This document shows, piece after piece, positions 1-9,317 of a DNA stretch of 64,000 bases (position 1 is its first letter; each line of letters begins with the position of its first letter). The notes beneath the pieces were generated by a model. That model had not been told where the DNA came from, did not search any database, and saw only the letters and a list, made by a program, of their open reading frames with translations. The position numbers were made by a program, and so were the translations under genes. Origin of the DNA: Flavonifractor sp. An82 (lineage in GTDB: Bacteria; Bacillota; Clostridia; Oscillospirales; Oscillospiraceae); assembly GCF_002159265.1 (NCBI RefSeq), contig NZ_NFHG01000008.1:1-64000 (forward strand), written 5' to 3'.

Positions 1-171
1 CACCGTGATGCTGGCCTTTCCACCCACGGGGTCGGCAGGCTCCTCCCCCGTCAGAGAGGAGAACAGGAACCAGCCCGAAACACCGATGGCTGCAATACAG
101 AGCGCCAGGACGATGTAGAATCCCTTTCCTTCGATAAAGTCACTGAAGCGGTGGTAGAATGATTTTTTCAT
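1..171 (-). CDS. N-terminus of a membrane-anchored protein, possibly an M23-type peptidase (partial)
   Basis: Only the first 57 codons are in the window; the gene runs off the left edge. The start is the ATG read from 171 downward. The protein begins with a short basic stretch (MKKSFYHRF), then one hydrophobic segment at about residues 18-38, then a polar linker starting EEPADP. This is a type II single-pass anchor with an extracytoplasmic body. The membrane start resembles SpoIIQ-like M23 metallopeptidases of Oscillospiraceae, but the catalytic domain is outside the window, so the family is a guess. Confidence 0.6.
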   Translation of the reverse strand, partial: MKKSFYHRFSDFIEGKGFYIVLALCIAAIGVSGWFLFSSLTGEEPADPVGGKASITV

Positions 172-256
172 GGTATTCAGCACCTCCGAGCCTTATTTTG
201 GACAGGCTGGATGGGCCTTATACACGGATCAGGAACTTTTTGCTGTCCCAGGCAAA

Positions 257-296
257 AAACAGCCCCGGCGGGCATCTTTGCCCGCCGGGGCTGTTT
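257..296 (-). terminator. Rho-independent terminator of the SLH protein gene
   Basis: An 18-bp GC-rich inverted repeat (arms 257-274 and 279-296, core GCCCCGGCGGGCA) has a 4-base loop. On the minus strand it is followed by a run of six T. It lies just past the stop of the SLH gene at 310. Confidence 0.9.
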
Positions 297-309
297 GGGT
301 ACAAAGGCC

Positions 310-2184
310 TTACCGGGCCACGATGACCCGGATGCGCCCGCCGGCGCTCTCGCTCTTGTCGTACCAGCCGGTGAGGGAGTAGTTCCCCTCAGCGATCTTG
401 CTCAGGCTGGACAGGAGGTACTCCCCGTCCTGGTAGACGTACACGGTCACCTGGTCGGCCAGAGCATACTCCCGACGATTGTTGCCCACGGCCACGTTAT
501 CGGAGATGCTGATGCTCTCCAGCCGCTGCTCGGTCAGGTTGTACAGTCGCTCCACACTGGAATCCGACTCTCTGCGCACCTGACAGCCGCCCACGTGGAG
601 GTTGTAGATCGTGCTGTCCGAGCTGAACACCTGGGGCTGCCCCCCGATGTCATAGGTATAGGTGGAGGAAACCATCAGGCCCACGTTGATCTCCACCACG
701 TCGGTGATGACGCCGTATTCATGGATATCTCCGGTAGCGTCATCCAGGATGAGATGGGTGATCTCGCCGTCGGAGTTGAGCACATAGTAGCGCACCATGT
801 CCTCGGTGATCTCCATTCCGGCCAGCCGGTCAGGATAGATCCGGATGGGGGTGCATTCCTTGTAGGTGTCGATGATCTGGATATCGCCGGCCAGGGTATA
901 GTCTCCCAGCTTGGTGGCAGCTCCATTCACCTTGCCGCTGAGGTGGGCCTCGGTGAGCCGCTTGACCTCCAGCTTATCCTCCCCGGCCACCACCCGGACC
1001 AGGTCGCCCTCCTCCAGGCTCTTGATATCACACTGATACTGGTAGGCGTTGCCGTCGGTGGCCACCACTGTGATGGTGCGGGCCGCATAGCTTCCATCGT
1101 CCCCGTCGTCATAGGTCAGGTTCTCCACCTTGGTGATGACGCCGTAGATCAGGTTGCTGTCGGTCTGAGCCTGGCCCAGGGCGGCTACGCCGCCATTGCG
1201 GCCCAGCAGCAGGGTCACCCGGTCGCCCACAGAGTAGCTGCCCAGATCGGACAGCTCATAGGCGGCGGAGGTGGTTTCGATCTCATAGGTCTTGCCGGCC
1301 ACCTTCACCGAGGTGGGGGCGGACGCCGAGGGGCTGACCGCCTCCAGCGTACCGGTCACCTTGTCAGAGTAAGCCCAGATGGTACGCATGGACTCCGACC
1401 AATAGACCACATCCTGGTCCTGAATGCTGCCCAGGGTGGAGGAACTGCCGTTGCGGTAGACCTGGGCGGAGGCGGCGGAGAAGGGCAGCTGGCTCTGCCA
1501 GTTGCGGGAGGCCACCACAGGGCCCTCCATGGCGGAGTTGATGAGGGCCACCCGGTCCAGCTGACCGGAGGCATTCACCAGGTTCAGGGTGGGCTCCAGA
1601 GTATTCAGATAGTAGGAGCCGTTTTTATCTTTAGTGATCATCAGATTGTAGAACAGGTACAGGGCGTCCCGCCGGGTCATAAAGTCATTCTGGCCGCAGC
1701 TGACCCCCTCATCCAGGTCCAGGGCCCGGTACTGGGCCATCTGGCCGGCGGGCCACATGCCGGTGAAGTCGCTGTCGGTATAGCCCAGCAGCCGCAGCAG
1801 GATGGTCACACCCTCCGCCAGAGTGATCTTCTGGTCGGGATTGAAGTTGCCGTACAGGTCCCCCTGGACCAGATTCAGGTCCACGGCAGCTTTGATGTAG
1901 GGGGCGGCCCAGTGGTTCTGAGGCACGTCGGGGTAGGGCTTTACAGCCACCGCGTCCCCCACCGTGTCCCGGCTGGTGGAGGCGGCCACCGTCATCTTGG
2001 TGAATTCCGCCCGGGTAATGGTGCGCTCCAGGGCCAGGTCCCCGTTCTCGTCGCCCACCATAATATCCAGGGCGGCCAAGACCTGGGCGGCCTCAGCCTC
2101 CGCCGGAGGGGCGGCCAGGGCCCCGGGGGCCAACCCCAGCACCAGTACCACGGCCAGCAGTCCGGATAACAGTCGATGTTTCAT
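310..2184 (-). CDS. S-layer homology (SLH) domain surface protein
   Basis: A 624-residue exported protein. The start at 2184 (MKHRLLSGLL) is preferred because AAGGAG lies 8 bases upstream; it opens a typical signal peptide ending near APGALAAPP. SLH repeats follow at about residues 25-165, with cues such as TRAEFTKM and YPDVPQNHWAAPYIKAAVDLNLVQG, a segment that carries the usual helix-GxF pattern (GNFNPDQKITLAEG). SLH domains bind pyruvylated secondary cell-wall polymer. The remaining 450 residues are beta-rich with no recognised catalytic motif. It has its own promoter and terminator, so it is monocistronic. Confidence 0.85.
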   Translation of the reverse strand: MKHRLLSGLLAVVLVLGLAPGALAAPPAEAEAAQVLAALDIMVGDENGDLALERTITRAEFTKMTVAASTSRDTVGDAVAVKPYPDVPQNHWAAPYIKAAVDLNLVQGDLYGNFNPDQKITLAEGVTILLRLLGYTDSDFTGMWPAGQMAQYRALDLDEGVSCGQNDFMTRRDALYLFYNLMITKDKNGSYYLNTLEPTLNLVNASGQLDRVALINSAMEGPVVASRNWQSQLPFSAASAQVYRNGSSSTLGSIQDQDVVYWSESMRTIWAYSDKVTGTLEAVSPSASAPTSVKVAGKTYEIETTSAAYELSDLGSYSVGDRVTLLLGRNGGVAALGQAQTDSNLIYGVITKVENLTYDDGDDGSYAARTITVVATDGNAYQYQCDIKSLEEGDLVRVVAGEDKLEVKRLTEAHLSGKVNGAATKLGDYTLAGDIQIIDTYKECTPIRIYPDRLAGMEITEDMVRYYVLNSDGEITHLILDDATGDIHEYGVITDVVEINVGLMVSSTYTYDIGGQPQVFSSDSTIYNLHVGGCQVRRESDSSVERLYNLTEQRLESISISDNVAVGNNRREYALADQVTVYVYQDGEYLLSSLSKIAEGNYSLTGWYDKSESAGGRIRVIVAR

Positions 2185-2226
2185 CTTTTTTCTCCTTCCC
2201 GCGGAAATTGACACTTCTTATGGTTT

Positions 2227-2255
2227 AGTATATACCCCCCGAAAGCGCGAGGCAA
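2227..2255 (-). promoter_or_regulatory. Sigma-A-type promoter for the SLH gene
   Basis: On the minus strand TTGCCT (2250-2255) and TATACT (2227-2232) are separated by 17 bases. The start codon at 2184 is about 40 bases downstream. Confidence 0.7.
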
Positions 2256-2274
2256 GAGGGAGGTCTTCTTCCCA

Positions 2275-3507
2275 TCAATCGTAGCGCAGGGCGTCGATGG
2301 GGTTGAGCTTGGCCGCCTTGTTGGCGGGCAGGTAGCCGAAGAGGATACCGATGCCCACCGACACGCCGAAGGACACCAGAATGCCCCCCGGAGTGGGGAT
2401 GGCCGCAAAGCCCTCCGCCTCGCTCATAACCACGCCCACCACCGCCGTGAAGACGTTGGCCAGCAGGATACCCAACAAAATGCCGATGACTCCGCCGATG
2501 GCGGAGGTGGTGCCCGCCTCGATGATGAACTGGCTGCGGATATCCCGGCCCTTGGCCCCCAGGGACTTGCGGATGCCGATCTCCCGGGTGCGCTCGGTCA
2601 CCGATACCAGCATGATGTTCATGATGCCGATGCCACCCACCACCAGGGAGATGGCGGCAATGACCACCAGGATGGTCATGAGCACGTTGAGCATGGAGTC
2701 CATCATCTCCATCATCTCGGCGGAGGTCATGACCATGTAGGCGCTGCTGTCCTCATAGATGCGAAACAGCATACTTTCAATGACCCCCTTGGCGGCGGAG
2801 GAGGTGTCCTTGCTGGTGCTGCCCACCAGGTAGGAATTGCTGCTCATCCCCATCATGCTGCTGGAGGCATTGATCTGCTCCACCAGGCCGTAGGGCATGT
2901 AGATCAGGTCGTCCCCGCTGCCCTCGGTGGAGTCCGCCTTTTCCGCCAGCACCCCGATGACGGTATAGGGCACGCCGCCCACCGTCAGGGTGCTGCCCAA
3001 TCCCTGACCGCCGAACATGGCCTCGTCCAGATAGCTGCCAATGACGCACACCCTCTGGTTGCGCTCCACATCCACATAGCTGAGAAAGCGCCCCTCCATC
3101 AGCTTCTCGCCGGTGACGGTCTGCCCCTTCTCACGGTTATAGATGGTCTCGCTGACGCCGTACACCTTGGTGTGCTCATACTCGTCGGCGCCCTGGCGCA
3201 CGGTGGCGGCGGCGCTGAGATAGGGGCTTACCGAGTCGATGTACTGGGGGTATTTTTCCGCCAGCTCATAGAAGTCCTCCGGGGTGACCTCCCGGTTGCC
3301 GCCGTAGGAGTAGATGCCCACCTGGATCATATTGACGCCGATCTGCTCGAACTGGCCGTTCATGTACTGCTGCATACCGCTGCCCAGGGAGACGATGACG
3401 ATGACCGCCGCCACACCGATGATGATGCCCAGCATAGTAAGCAGGGCCCGGGCCTTGCTGGTCATCAAACTTTTGATGGCCATGCGGAAGGACTGACCCA
3501 TCTTCAT
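2275..3507 (-). CDS. MacB/FtsX-type ABC transporter permease
   Basis: A 410-residue permease of the MacB-PCD/FtsX family. There is a membrane segment at residues 20-45 (ALLTMLGIIIGVAAVIV), then a large extracytoplasmic domain to about 280, then three C-terminal membrane segments with the conserved motif MNIMLVSVTERTREIGIRKSLGA. It lacks its own ATPase domain; that is supplied by the preceding gene, with which it overlaps by ATGA. With the adaptor it should form a tripartite-like exporter for peptides, lipids or antibiotics. The substrate cannot be read from the sequence. Confidence 0.92.
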   Translation of the reverse strand: MKMGQSFRMAIKSLMTSKARALLTMLGIIIGVAAVIVIVSLGSGMQQYMNGQFEQIGVNMIQVGIYSYGGNREVTPEDFYELAEKYPQYIDSVSPYLSAAATVRQGADEYEHTKVYGVSETIYNREKGQTVTGEKLMEGRFLSYVDVERNQRVCVIGSYLDEAMFGGQGLGSTLTVGGVPYTVIGVLAEKADSTEGSGDDLIYMPYGLVEQINASSSMMGMSSNSYLVGSTSKDTSSAAKGVIESMLFRIYEDSSAYMVMTSAEMMEMMDSMLNVLMTILVVIAAISLVVGGIGIMNIMLVSVTERTREIGIRKSLGAKGRDIRSQFIIEAGTTSAIGGVIGILLGILLANVFTAVVGVVMSEAEGFAAIPTPGGILVSFGVSVGIGILFGYLPANKAAKLNPIDALRYD

Positions 3508-4256
3508 ACGTTGAGCACCTCCCTGGTCCCCTCGTCCTGGTCCAGCTCGGGCTGGACCACCGCCCTGGGATCACGGGCGTCGCCGTCATAGATGATCTTC
3601 CCGTCCTGGAGACGGATGATGCGTTTGGCTTTGATGGCGATGGAGTTATCGTGGGTGATGAGCACCACCGTGTCTCCCTCGGCGTTGAGCTTCTGGAGAA
3701 AGGCAAGCACATCCCGGCCTGTGCGAGAGTCCAGGGCACCGGTTGGCTCGTCGGCCAGGATCACCGACGGCTTGCCCGCCAGGGCCCGGGCGATGGACAC
3801 CCGCTGCTGCTGGCCGCCGGAGAGCTGGCTGGGCAGGTTTCTGCACTTGTCCGCCAGTCCCACCCGCTCCAGCGCCTGGAGGGCCCGCTCCCGCCGCTCG
3901 CCGCCGGACACGCCGGCATAGAGCAGGGGCAGCTCCACGTTTTCCAGTACGTTGAGCTTGGGGATAAGGTTATACTGCTGGAAGATAAAGCCCAGCATCT
4001 TGTTGCGGATCTCGGCCTGCTGGTCGTCGTCCATAGTGGACACATCCACCCCGCCCAGATGGTAGGTGCCGGAGGTGGGCACATCCAGGCAGCCGATGAT
4101 GTTCATGGCGGTGGACTTGCCGGAGCCCGACTGGCCCACAATGGCCACGAACTCCCCCCGATCCACCGTCATGGAGATGCCGTCCAGGGCGTGGACAGTC
4201 TCCTCCCCCATCTGGTAGATCTTATAGATATCCTTGAGTTCAATGAGATGTCCCAT
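3504..4256 (-). CDS. ABC transporter ATP-binding protein, LolD/MacB type
   Basis: A 250-residue nucleotide-binding subunit. Walker A is GQSGSGKST (about 40-48), the signature is LSGGQQQRV, and Walker B is VILADEPTGALD, the form typical of MacB/LolD ATPases. It powers the permease encoded next (ATGA overlap) and starts 3 bases after the adaptor gene stop, so all three subunits are translated from one message. Confidence 0.95.
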   Translation of the reverse strand: MGHLIELKDIYKIYQMGEETVHALDGISMTVDRGEFVAIVGQSGSGKSTAMNIIGCLDVPTSGTYHLGGVDVSTMDDDQQAEIRNKMLGFIFQQYNLIPKLNVLENVELPLLYAGVSGGERRERALQALERVGLADKCRNLPSQLSGGQQQRVSIARALAGKPSVILADEPTGALDSRTGRDVLAFLQKLNAEGDTVVLITHDNSIAIKAKRIIRLQDGKIIYDGDARDPRAVVQPELDQDEGTREVLNV

Positions 4257-4259
4257 GGC

Positions 4260-5930
4260 TTAGCCCATCCCCGCCGCAAAGGCTTCCATCATACTGGAGC
4301 CCTGGGGGCTGGGGGCGAGCACCACGTCCCCCTCCTCCAGGCCGTCCACGATCTCAATGTAGTTGTCGTCGTTGCGGCCCAGGGTGACCTCCCGCTTCTC
4401 GGCGGCAGTGATGTCCACCACATTGCCCTTCTCATCCAGGCAGTCCTCGGTGGCCACCAGCACGGTGTTCCCCCGCTCCACGGCCTCCACCGGCAGAGTA
4501 AGTACGCTGCCCGCCTCCTCTATGATGATTTTGGCGGATACGTTCATGCCGGGGTAGAGCTCCTCCGGGGAGCCGTCCACCAGGACGGTCACCGGGTAGC
4601 TGGTGTGGCCGTTGGCGGTGGTGCCGTTGATGTTGATCTTATCCACCACGCCGGTGAAGCTCTGGCCGTCCAGGGCGTCAGCGGTGATCTCCACCTTCTG
4701 TCCCACCTGGATCTGGCTGATGTCCTGCTCGTCGATGTCCATCTCAAAGGTGAGCTGGGAGCGGTCATAGATCACCGCGGGGTAGGTGACGGTGGCGCCC
4801 GAGCTGGACATGCCGTTGATGTTGTCTCCCACGTCCAGATTCTTCTCAATGACCTCGCCGTCGATGGTAGAGGTAATGGTATAGTCCTCCAGCTTCTCCT
4901 GGGCGCTCTTCAGGGAGAGCTGGGCATTTTCCAGGGAGATGCGGGCGTTCTCGATCTGAGTCTCCAGATCCTGCTCGGAAATCATGCCGATGACCTGGCC
5001 CTTGCTCACCCGATCCCCCTCCTTCACAGAGAGGGTGTCTATATCGCCGGAGGCCTTGGCGGTGATCTGAGAGGAGGTGGCATATGTAAAGGCCACTCCG
5101 GAGGCGCAGGCCGCGCCGCCGATGGAGGCGGTGCCCTGGCTGCTGTCGGTGAGGACGCCGGGGTTGTTCACCAGGATGGTCACCTGCCGCACCAGAGTGC
5201 CGCCGGGCCCCACCTCATCAGTGGCGGCGATCTCGCTCACCGTTCCGTTGAGGGTGGAGGTGGTACCGCTCACCGCCACAGTGGCCGTCTGGCCCACATA
5301 AAATCCCGCCGCGTCGGAGGCGTGGAAGGGGACCTTCAGCTTCATGTGGTCCCGGTCCAGCACATCGGCAATGACGGTGCCCACGGTCACGCTGTCCCCC
5401 TGCTCCACATGGAGTTCGGTGATCACACCGGCATCCTTGGCCGTGATGGACCGGTCCTTCTGGTTGTCGCTCTGGTTCTTAAGCAGATCGTCCAGAGCCA
5501 GCTGGGCCGACTGGACGTTGAGCTCCAGCTGGGCAATGTTGTTTTCCACATCCCGGGCGTCAATGCGGAAGAGCACGTCGCCCTTATGGACGGTCTGGCC
5601 CTCCTCGAAGGGGGCCTCCAGGATCTCTCCGCTGACCAGGGTGGTCACCTTATAGGACTGAATGGGCTCGATGGTACCGGTGCCCGACACCGACACCGTC
5701 ATATCCCGCATAGAGGCGGTATAGGGCAGGTAGGCGCTGCTCAGCAGCTGCTGGCCCGCTCCCATGCAGCGGCTCAGCAGAACGGCCAGGAAGGCCACCA
5801 CCACTGCCAGGATGATCACCCGCTTAATCCATTTGCGTTTCTTTTTGGGGGCCTTGAAGGCGGGCGCCCCCTTCTCCTGCTCCTCCGCTGGAGCCGTTGT
5901 GGTTTCCGGTTTGAGCTCAGTTGCTTCCAT
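4260..5930 (-). CDS. MacA/HlyD-type membrane fusion (adaptor) protein
   Basis: A 556-residue adaptor. The first 35 residues are acidic/Pro-rich then basic (KKKRKW), followed by one membrane anchor at about 37-55. The exported part carries two biotinyl-lipoyl-like motifs (GEILEAPFEEGQTVHKGDVLFRI and AKASGDIDTLSVKEGDRV), a coiled-coil hairpin (DLETQIENARISLENAQLSL) and beta-barrel domains. Two lipoyl/hairpin sets make it longer than the usual 350-400 residues. The start has AAGGAG 8 bases upstream. First structural gene of the efflux operon, 21 bases after tetR. Confidence 0.9.
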   Translation of the reverse strand: MEATELKPETTTAPAEEQEKGAPAFKAPKKKRKWIKRVIILAVVVAFLAVLLSRCMGAGQQLLSSAYLPYTASMRDMTVSVSGTGTIEPIQSYKVTTLVSGEILEAPFEEGQTVHKGDVLFRIDARDVENNIAQLELNVQSAQLALDDLLKNQSDNQKDRSITAKDAGVITELHVEQGDSVTVGTVIADVLDRDHMKLKVPFHASDAAGFYVGQTATVAVSGTTSTLNGTVSEIAATDEVGPGGTLVRQVTILVNNPGVLTDSSQGTASIGGAACASGVAFTYATSSQITAKASGDIDTLSVKEGDRVSKGQVIGMISEQDLETQIENARISLENAQLSLKSAQEKLEDYTITSTIDGEVIEKNLDVGDNINGMSSSGATVTYPAVIYDRSQLTFEMDIDEQDISQIQVGQKVEITADALDGQSFTGVVDKININGTTANGHTSYPVTVLVDGSPEELYPGMNVSAKIIIEEAGSVLTLPVEAVERGNTVLVATEDCLDEKGNVVDITAAEKREVTLGRNDDNYIEIVDGLEEGDVVLAPSPQGSSMMEAFAAGMG

Positions 5931-5951
5931 GGTGGTTTCTCCTTTTCTTTG

Positions 5952-6572
5952 CTATCCCTGACAAACTGCATGGTCTTTGGCCGCCGCCCCCCGCTGGAGC
6001 AGCTCCAGCATGCGCACCAGCCGGGCCCTGGCCTGCTCCGGGCCGCCCTCTTTTCCCACGGCCACGATACTGCCTGCTGCGGCGGCTATCATCAGGTGGA
6101 AAAGATCAGGCAGATCGCTCTCCGTCCGCAGATCCAGCCGGGATTGGTCGATCCTGTCCCGCAGCTGGTCCAGCATGGCGCAGGGTCCCTGCCGGTTAAG
6201 CACCAGTCCGGGCTGAAGCTGCCGGTTGCGGCGGAGGATGGCCGCCATCTCCCGGAACTCCCCCTGACGCCAGTTGGCCTGCATATGGTCAAACAGGTCC
6301 AGGGCGGCGGCAAACAGATCGCCGTCATTCCAGTCAAGCCGCTCCCCCATCCGCTGGATAAGCAATTCTCCGTAGGACTCCATCAGATAGCGGAACAGAT
6401 CCTCCTTGTCGGTAAAGTACATGTAAAAGCTGCCTCTGGGGATGCCTGCCTCCCGGATGATCCGGTTGATGGAGGCGTCCTCATAGGGGACCCGGACAAA
6501 TTCCGCCCGGGCCGCCTCCATCAGCCGCTCCCGCTTCTCCTCTGGCAGGTGAAAAAAGGTAGTGCTGGGCAT
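5952..6572 (-). CDS. TetR family transcriptional regulator of the efflux operon
   Basis: A 206-residue repressor. The N-terminal helix-turn-helix (about 10-55) has the family pattern INRIIREAGIPRGSFYMYFTDKEDLF; the C-terminal helical domain binds ligand. The start at 6572 is chosen because AGGAGG sits 8 bases upstream; a start 24 bases earlier would lie in the operator. First gene of an operon with the MacA-MacB-like exporter, so it probably represses its own operon and responds to an export substrate. Confidence 0.9.
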   Translation of the reverse strand: MPSTTFFHLPEEKRERLMEAARAEFVRVPYEDASINRIIREAGIPRGSFYMYFTDKEDLFRYLMESYGELLIQRMGERLDWNDGDLFAAALDLFDHMQANWRQGEFREMAAILRRNRQLQPGLVLNRQGPCAMLDQLRDRIDQSRLDLRTESDLPDLFHLMIAAAAGSIVAVGKEGGPEQARARLVRMLELLQRGAAAKDHAVCQG

Positions 6573-6590
6573 ACGCTCTCCCTCCTGACC

Positions 6591-6628
6591 TGACAAGCTG
6601 TCACAATCTTAATCCGACAGCCTGTCAG
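6591..6628. promoter_or_regulatory. Two TetR operator palindromes
   Basis: TGACAAGCTGTCA (6591-6603) and CGACAGCCTGTCAG (6615-6628) are imperfect palindromes with centres about two helical turns apart, immediately upstream of the tetR ribosome binding site. The TGACAnnnTGTCA form is typical of TetR-family operators. Autoregulation is inferred. Confidence 0.7.
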
Positions 6629-6711
6629 GTGTCAATGGCAGGGAGACACAATTCACAATTTGTTCCCAAGTTGCCTGGATAACAGCATAGCAGAACCTCA
6701 CTGAATTTTCC

Positions 6712-6750
6712 ATAAAAAAGGGACGCTGCAATGCAGCGTCCCTTTTTTAT
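6712..6750. terminator. Bidirectional terminator downstream of ackA
   Basis: A perfect 11-bp stem (GGGACGCTGCA / TGCAGCGTCCC, 6720-6742) with a one-base nominal loop is flanked by an A run and a T run, so it can act on both strands. On the minus strand it ends the ackA message. Confidence 0.9.
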
Positions 6751-6763
6751 GGCGTTATTTTGC

Positions 6764-7960
6764 TTACTTGCCCACGATCTCGGCGGTATCCATGGCGATC
6801 ATGAGCTCCTCGTCGGTGGGGATGAGCAGCACCTTCACCTTGGAGTCAGCGGCAGAGATGACGGTCTCCTTGCCGCGGACGTTGTTGGCCTCGGCGTCCA
6901 TCTTCACGCCCATGAACTCCAGACCGGAAGCGGCGGCCATACGGGTGGCAGCGTCGTTCTCGCCCACGCCGGCGGTGAACACGATGGCGTCCACACCGCC
7001 CATAGCGGCGGCGTAAGCGCCGATGAGCTTCTTCACGCTGTACTGGAAGGCCTCCAGAGCCAGAGCAGCCTGCTGGTTGCCCTCCTTGGCGGCGTTCTCA
7101 ATGTCGCGGAAGTCGGAGGACACGCCGGAGATACCCAGCACGCCGGACTTCTTGTTGAGGATGGTCATCATTTCCTTCATGTCGTAGCCGTGCTTGTTCA
7201 TCAGGTACTCCAGGATGCCGGCGTCCAGATCGCCGGAACGGGTGCCCATGGGCACGCCGGCCAGGGGGGTGAAGCCCATGGAGGTGTCCACGCTCTTGCC
7301 GCCGTCCACAGCGGCCACGGAGGAACCGTTGCCCAGGTGGCAGGTGATGATCTTCAGCTCCTCAATGGGCTTGCCCAGCATAGCGGCGGCGCGCTGGGAC
7401 ACATAGCGGTGAGAGGTGCCGTGGAAGCCGTAGCGGCGGACCTTGTCCTGCTCATAGTACTCGTAGGGCAGAGCATAGATGTAGCTCTTGGCGGGCATGG
7501 TCTGATGGAAGGCGGTGTCGAACACGCCCACCATGGGCACGCCGGGCATGACCTTCTGGCAGGCCTGGATGCCGGTGATGTTGGCGGGGTTGTGGAGAGG
7601 GGCCAGGGGGATGCACTCCTCCAGAGCGGCCATGACCTCGTCGGTGATGAGCACGGAGCCGGCAAACTTCTCGCCGCCGTGCACCACGCGGTGACCCACA
7701 GCGTCGATCTCAGCGGCGCTCTTGATCACGCCGTGCTCGCTGGAGAGCAGGGCGTCCAGCACAGCCTGGATGGCCTCGGCATGGGTGGGCATGGGGATCT
7801 CGAACTCATACTTGGCGTCCTTGGAAGGCACCTTGTGGGTCAGGCGGCCGTCGATGCCGATGCGCTCACACAGGCCCTTGGCCAGCACCTCGCGGGTGGC
7901 AGGGTCCATGAGCTGATACTTGAGGGAAGAGCTGCCAGCGTTGATGACCAGAACTTTCAT
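6764..7960 (-). CDS. ackA: Acetate kinase
   Basis: A 398-residue enzyme, the usual family length. It makes ATP and acetate from ADP and acetyl phosphate, the substrate-level phosphorylation step of acetogenic fermentation. The N-terminal [17 protein letters not shown] phosphate-binding signature fixes the start at 7960, where AAGGAG lies 11 bases upstream; the open frame continues 41 codons further without a binding site. The second signature GYRVVHGGE-like stretch ([12 protein letters not shown]) and the conserved [10 protein letters not shown] and [11 protein letters not shown] are present. No pta gene is adjacent. Confidence 0.97.
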   Translation of the reverse strand: MKVLVINAGSSSLKYQLMDPATREVLAKGLCERIGIDGRLTHKVPSKDAKYEFEIPMPTHAEAIQAVLDALLSSEHGVIKSAAEIDAVGHRVVHGGEKFAGSVLITDEVMAALEECIPLAPLHNPANITGIQACQKVMPGVPMVGVFDTAFHQTMPAKSYIYALPYEYYEQDKVRRYGFHGTSHRYVSQRAAAMLGKPIEELKIITCHLGNGSSVAAVDGGKSVDTSMGFTPLAGVPMGTRSGDLDAGILEYLMNKHGYDMKEMMTILNKKSGVLGISGVSSDFRDIENAAKEGNQQAALALEAFQYSVKKLIGAYAAAMGGVDAIVFTAGVGENDAATRMAAASGLEFMGVKMDAEANNVRGKETVISAADSKVKVLLIPTDEELMIAMDTAEIVGK

Positions 7961-8138
7961 CGTTCTATCTCTCCTTACTTTTCCTGATAAACTGTGGCTT
8001 GAGAGCCAGGCGTTCCCGTAGTACAATATTGTCTCAGGGGCATATATCGCCTTTATTTTATCCCTTTTTTTCTCAAAGAACAACCCACATTTTAGCCGAA
8101 AGGGAGAAAAATTTTACTCTGCTTCTGGAGGAAAATCC

Positions 8139-9317
8139 ATGAATGCCGTTGGGATCGTTGCGGAATACAACCCATTTCATCTGGGACACGCCTGGCACAT
8201 GGCCCAGACCCGCTCTCTGCTGGGAGATCACCGGCCGGTGGTGTGCGTCATGAGCGGTCACTGGGTCCAGGGGGCCGACTGCGCCATTGCCGACAAGTGG
8301 ACCCGGGCAGGGCTGGCTCTGGAGGGCGGCGCCGACCTGGTGCTGGAGCTGCCCACCCCCTGGGCCATGTCCTCGGCGGAGTCCTTCGCCCGGGGTGCGG
8401 TATCCATTCTGGCTGCCACAGGAGTGGTGGACACCCTCTCCTTCGGCAGCGAGCGGGGCAGCACTGAGGCGCTGATGGAGGCCGCCAGGGCCCTGGACGC
8501 CCCCGAATACCCCGCCAGGCTGCGGGCGGCGCTGGACAGAGGGCTCTCCTTCCCCGCCGCCCGGCAGGAGGCGGCGGGCCACCCCTGTCTGTCCACCCCC
8601 AACAACAACCTGGGTGTGGAGTACCTCCGGGCCCTGAGCCACCTGCATGCCTCTATGGATGTGATAACGGTGCCTCGCCGGGGGGCGGAGCACAACAGTA
8701 CCCAGGCGGTAGAAGGCTTTGCCTCCGCCACCCAGGTACGGCGGCTGCTGCGCTCCGGTCACCGTGAGAAGGCCGCCATGCTGGTACGGCCCGGCGCGCT
8801 GGACAAAATAGAAGAGGTGTCCTCCCTGGCCTATGTGGAGCGGGCCATCCTGGCCCGGCTGCGCACCATGGATGCCTCAGCCTGGGCCGCCCTGCCCGAC
8901 AGCGGCGCGGCAGAGGGCCTGCCGGAACGGCTGGTCCGCGCCGCCCGACAGGCCCTCTCCCTGGATGAATTCTATACCCTTGCCAAAACCAAGCGGTACA
9001 CCCACGCCCGGCTGCGGCGGCTGGCCCTCTCCGCCTTCCTGGGGATGGAGGCGGACCGCCCCGCCCTGCCCCCCTATGTGCGGGTGTTGGGGCTCAACCG
9101 CCGAGGCCAGGCATTGTTGAAACGGATGAAGGATACCTGCACCCTCCCCATCCTCACCAAGCCCGCCCAGGCCAGAACCCTTACCGGTCTCGCCCGGCAG
9201 GTCTTTGAGGGGGAGGCCCGGTGCACCGACCTGTACGGCCTGTGCTTCCCCACCCCAAGGCCCTGCGGTCTGGAGTGGACCTCCAGCCCAGTGGTGGATC
9301 TCACGCCACAGGAATGA
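8139..9317 (+). CDS. tmcAL: tRNA(Met) cytidine acetate ligase
   Basis: A 392-residue member of the YlbM/TmcAL family, which uses ATP and acetate to make N4-acetylcytidine at the wobble base of elongator tRNA-Met. The nucleotidyltransferase motif GIVAEYNPFHLGH (HxGH) is at residues 5-17, and the conserved MSGHWVQGAD and LPTPWAMSSAESFA follow. GGAGG lies 7 bases before the ATG. It is divergent from ackA, whose product acetate is its substrate. Its last 17 bases overlap the 3' end of the convergent anti-sigma gene. Confidence 0.93.
   Translation: MNAVGIVAEYNPFHLGHAWHMAQTRSLLGDHRPVVCVMSGHWVQGADCAIADKWTRAGLALEGGADLVLELPTPWAMSSAESFARGAVSILAATGVVDTLSFGSERGSTEALMEAARALDAPEYPARLRAALDRGLSFPAARQEAAGHPCLSTPNNNLGVEYLRALSHLHASMDVITVPRRGAEHNSTQAVEGFASATQVRRLLRSGHREKAAMLVRPGALDKIEEVSSLAYVERAILARLRTMDASAWAALPDSGAAEGLPERLVRAARQALSLDEFYTLAKTKRYTHARLRRLALSAFLGMEADRPALPPYVRVLGLNRRGQALLKRMKDTCTLPILTKPAQARTLTGLARQVFEGEARCTDLYGLCFPTPRPCGLEWTSSPVVDLTPQE

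Noticed and set aside
3651-6593. Long plus-strand open frame opposite the efflux operon
   Set aside because: GC-rich coding DNA leaves long stop-free antisense frames. This one is His/Gly/Leu-rich with no domains and lies opposite three clear ABC-exporter genes and tetR.
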